Shown here: positions 4,897 through 5,347 of the stretch, piece by piece
Layout: every line of letters starts with the position of its first letter
Numbering within the stretch: position 1 is the first letter of the stretch
NCBI GenBank assembly: GCA_937907035.1
Contig: CALCTX010000129.1
Coordinates: 1 to 5,347 of the forward strand
From: an uncultured Selenomonadales bacterium
Lineage (GTDB): Bacteria > Bacillota_C > Negativicutes > Selenomonadales > Selenomonadaceae
Reading direction: 5' to 3'
Length of the DNA: 5,347 bases
Program-made: the position numbers and the translations under genes
Notes under the pieces: model-generated
Seen by the model: only the letters and a program-made list of their open reading frames with translations
Told to the model about the DNA's origin: nothing
The model's database searches: none

Positions 4897-5347
4897 ATGA
4901 CAGTACTCTATGAGAGAATACGCCAACGGAGGCAAGAATTAAATATTTCCCAAGATGAGTTAGCTCAACGGCTTGGCTATAAATCGCGTTCTTCTATCAA
5001 TAAAATAGAAAAAGGCGAAAACGATATTCCTCAATCAAAAATAATTAAATTCGCTTCAGCTCTTAATACCACACCCGAATATTTAATGGGGTGGCAAGAA
5101 AAATGCGTTGCCCCCACCTCTACACCGTCAACCCCCGTAAAAATAAAAGTTCTCGGTACGGTGGCCGCAGGAGTTCCGATGTACGCAGCCGAGAACATTA
5201 TTGACGAAGAAGAAATATCAGCCGAAATGGCGCGGGACGGCGAATACTTTGGCCTGCTTATCAAAGGGCAGAGCATGGAGCCGAAGCTCTACGAGGGCGA
5301 TGTCGTTATTGTCCGCAAGCAGGATTTTATTGAGAACGGCGAAACCG
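4897..5347 (+). CDS. CI/LexA-like repressor: XRE helix-turn-helix plus S24 self-cleaving domain (3' end outside window)
   Basis: The first 150 residues are visible. An XRE-type helix-turn-helix domain covers about 3-66, with ISQDELAQRLGYKSRSSINK (17-36) as the two central helices and the closing motif TTPEYLMGW (58-66). A Pro/Thr-rich linker follows (about 71-80). The S24 peptidase domain starts near 81: VLGTVAAGVPM (85-95) contains the Ala91-Gly92 pair expected as the cleavage site, and IKGQSMEPKLYEGDVV (122-137) contains the catalytic Ser126. The partner Lys should lie just past the window edge; the family is usually about 200-240 residues. Such repressors bind operators as dimers and cleave themselves when RecA is activated, inducing the prophage or integrative element. 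The ATG at 4897 has AAGGTGG (4881-4887) 9 bases upstream. It is divergent from the Cro-like pseudogene across a region with three operator-like sites. By hand count the helix-turn-helix codons are about 37% GC and the S24 codons about 51%, suggesting a mosaic origin. Confidence 0.93.
   Translation, partial: MTVLYERIRQRRQELNISQDELAQRLGYKSRSSINKIEKGENDIPQSKIIKFASALNTTPEYLMGWQEKCVAPTSTPSTPVKIKVLGTVAAGVPMYAAENIIDEEEISAEMARDGEYFGLLIKGQSMEPKLYEGDVVIVRKQDFIENGET

Noticed and set aside
5031..5276. Minus-strand 81-codon frame inside the repressor gene
   Set aside because: It overlaps the clear S24 domain coding sequence and has no family resemblance.
1..5347. CRISPR array, tRNA, rRNA or complete insertion sequence
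   Set aside because: No regularly spaced repeats, cloverleaf, ribosomal RNA sequence or transposase was seen on either strand.

Overview
The window looks like the chromosome of a Bacillota (Firmicutes) bacterium, possibly of the class Negativicutes. The grounds are strong GAGGTG/GGAGG-type ribosome binding sites, moderate GC in the backbone genes, and the protein families present. The class assignment is inference from general resemblance, not a database match.

Left part (1-2784, minus strand): a probable two-gene operon. topB encodes a 799-residue type IA DNA topoisomerase III with two C-terminal zinc fingers. It is followed after 27 bases by the start of a CNNM/DUF21 membrane protein (HlyC/CorC-type ion transport family) that runs off the left edge.

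Middle (2785-4280, plus strand): a divergent AT-rich intergenic region with a perfect TTGACA element precedes a small acidic 86-residue protein of unknown function. A long near-perfect hairpin (3251-3300) follows it. Next is a 297-residue radical SAM protein of unknown substrate with a Cx4CxxC cluster motif, closed by a strong bidirectional terminator.

Right part (4278-5347): what appears to be the immunity (lysogeny-control) region of a prophage or integrative element. It contains a LexA/CI-type repressor (XRE helix-turn-helix plus S24 peptidase; plus strand, cut by the window edge). Divergent to it is a small Cro-like helix-turn-helix gene broken by a single-base frameshift (minus strand). 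Beyond that lies a 57-residue small membrane protein gene (minus strand) that ends at the host terminator. Four 21-bp operator-like palindromes of the form YTGTWGAT-N5-ATCWACAR are spread through this region. Three of them sit on or beside two back-to-back promoters whose -35 boxes lie in the arms of a perfect 11-bp inverted repeat; the fourth lies upstream of the small membrane gene.

How it fits together: the repressor would bind the operators, shut off the leftward promoter of the Cro-like gene and tune its own rightward promoter, and self-cleavage at Ala-Gly would release it during DNA damage. With the Cro-like gene frameshifted, the switch may be locked in the repressed state or be decaying. 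The host/element border probably lies near 4278-4500.
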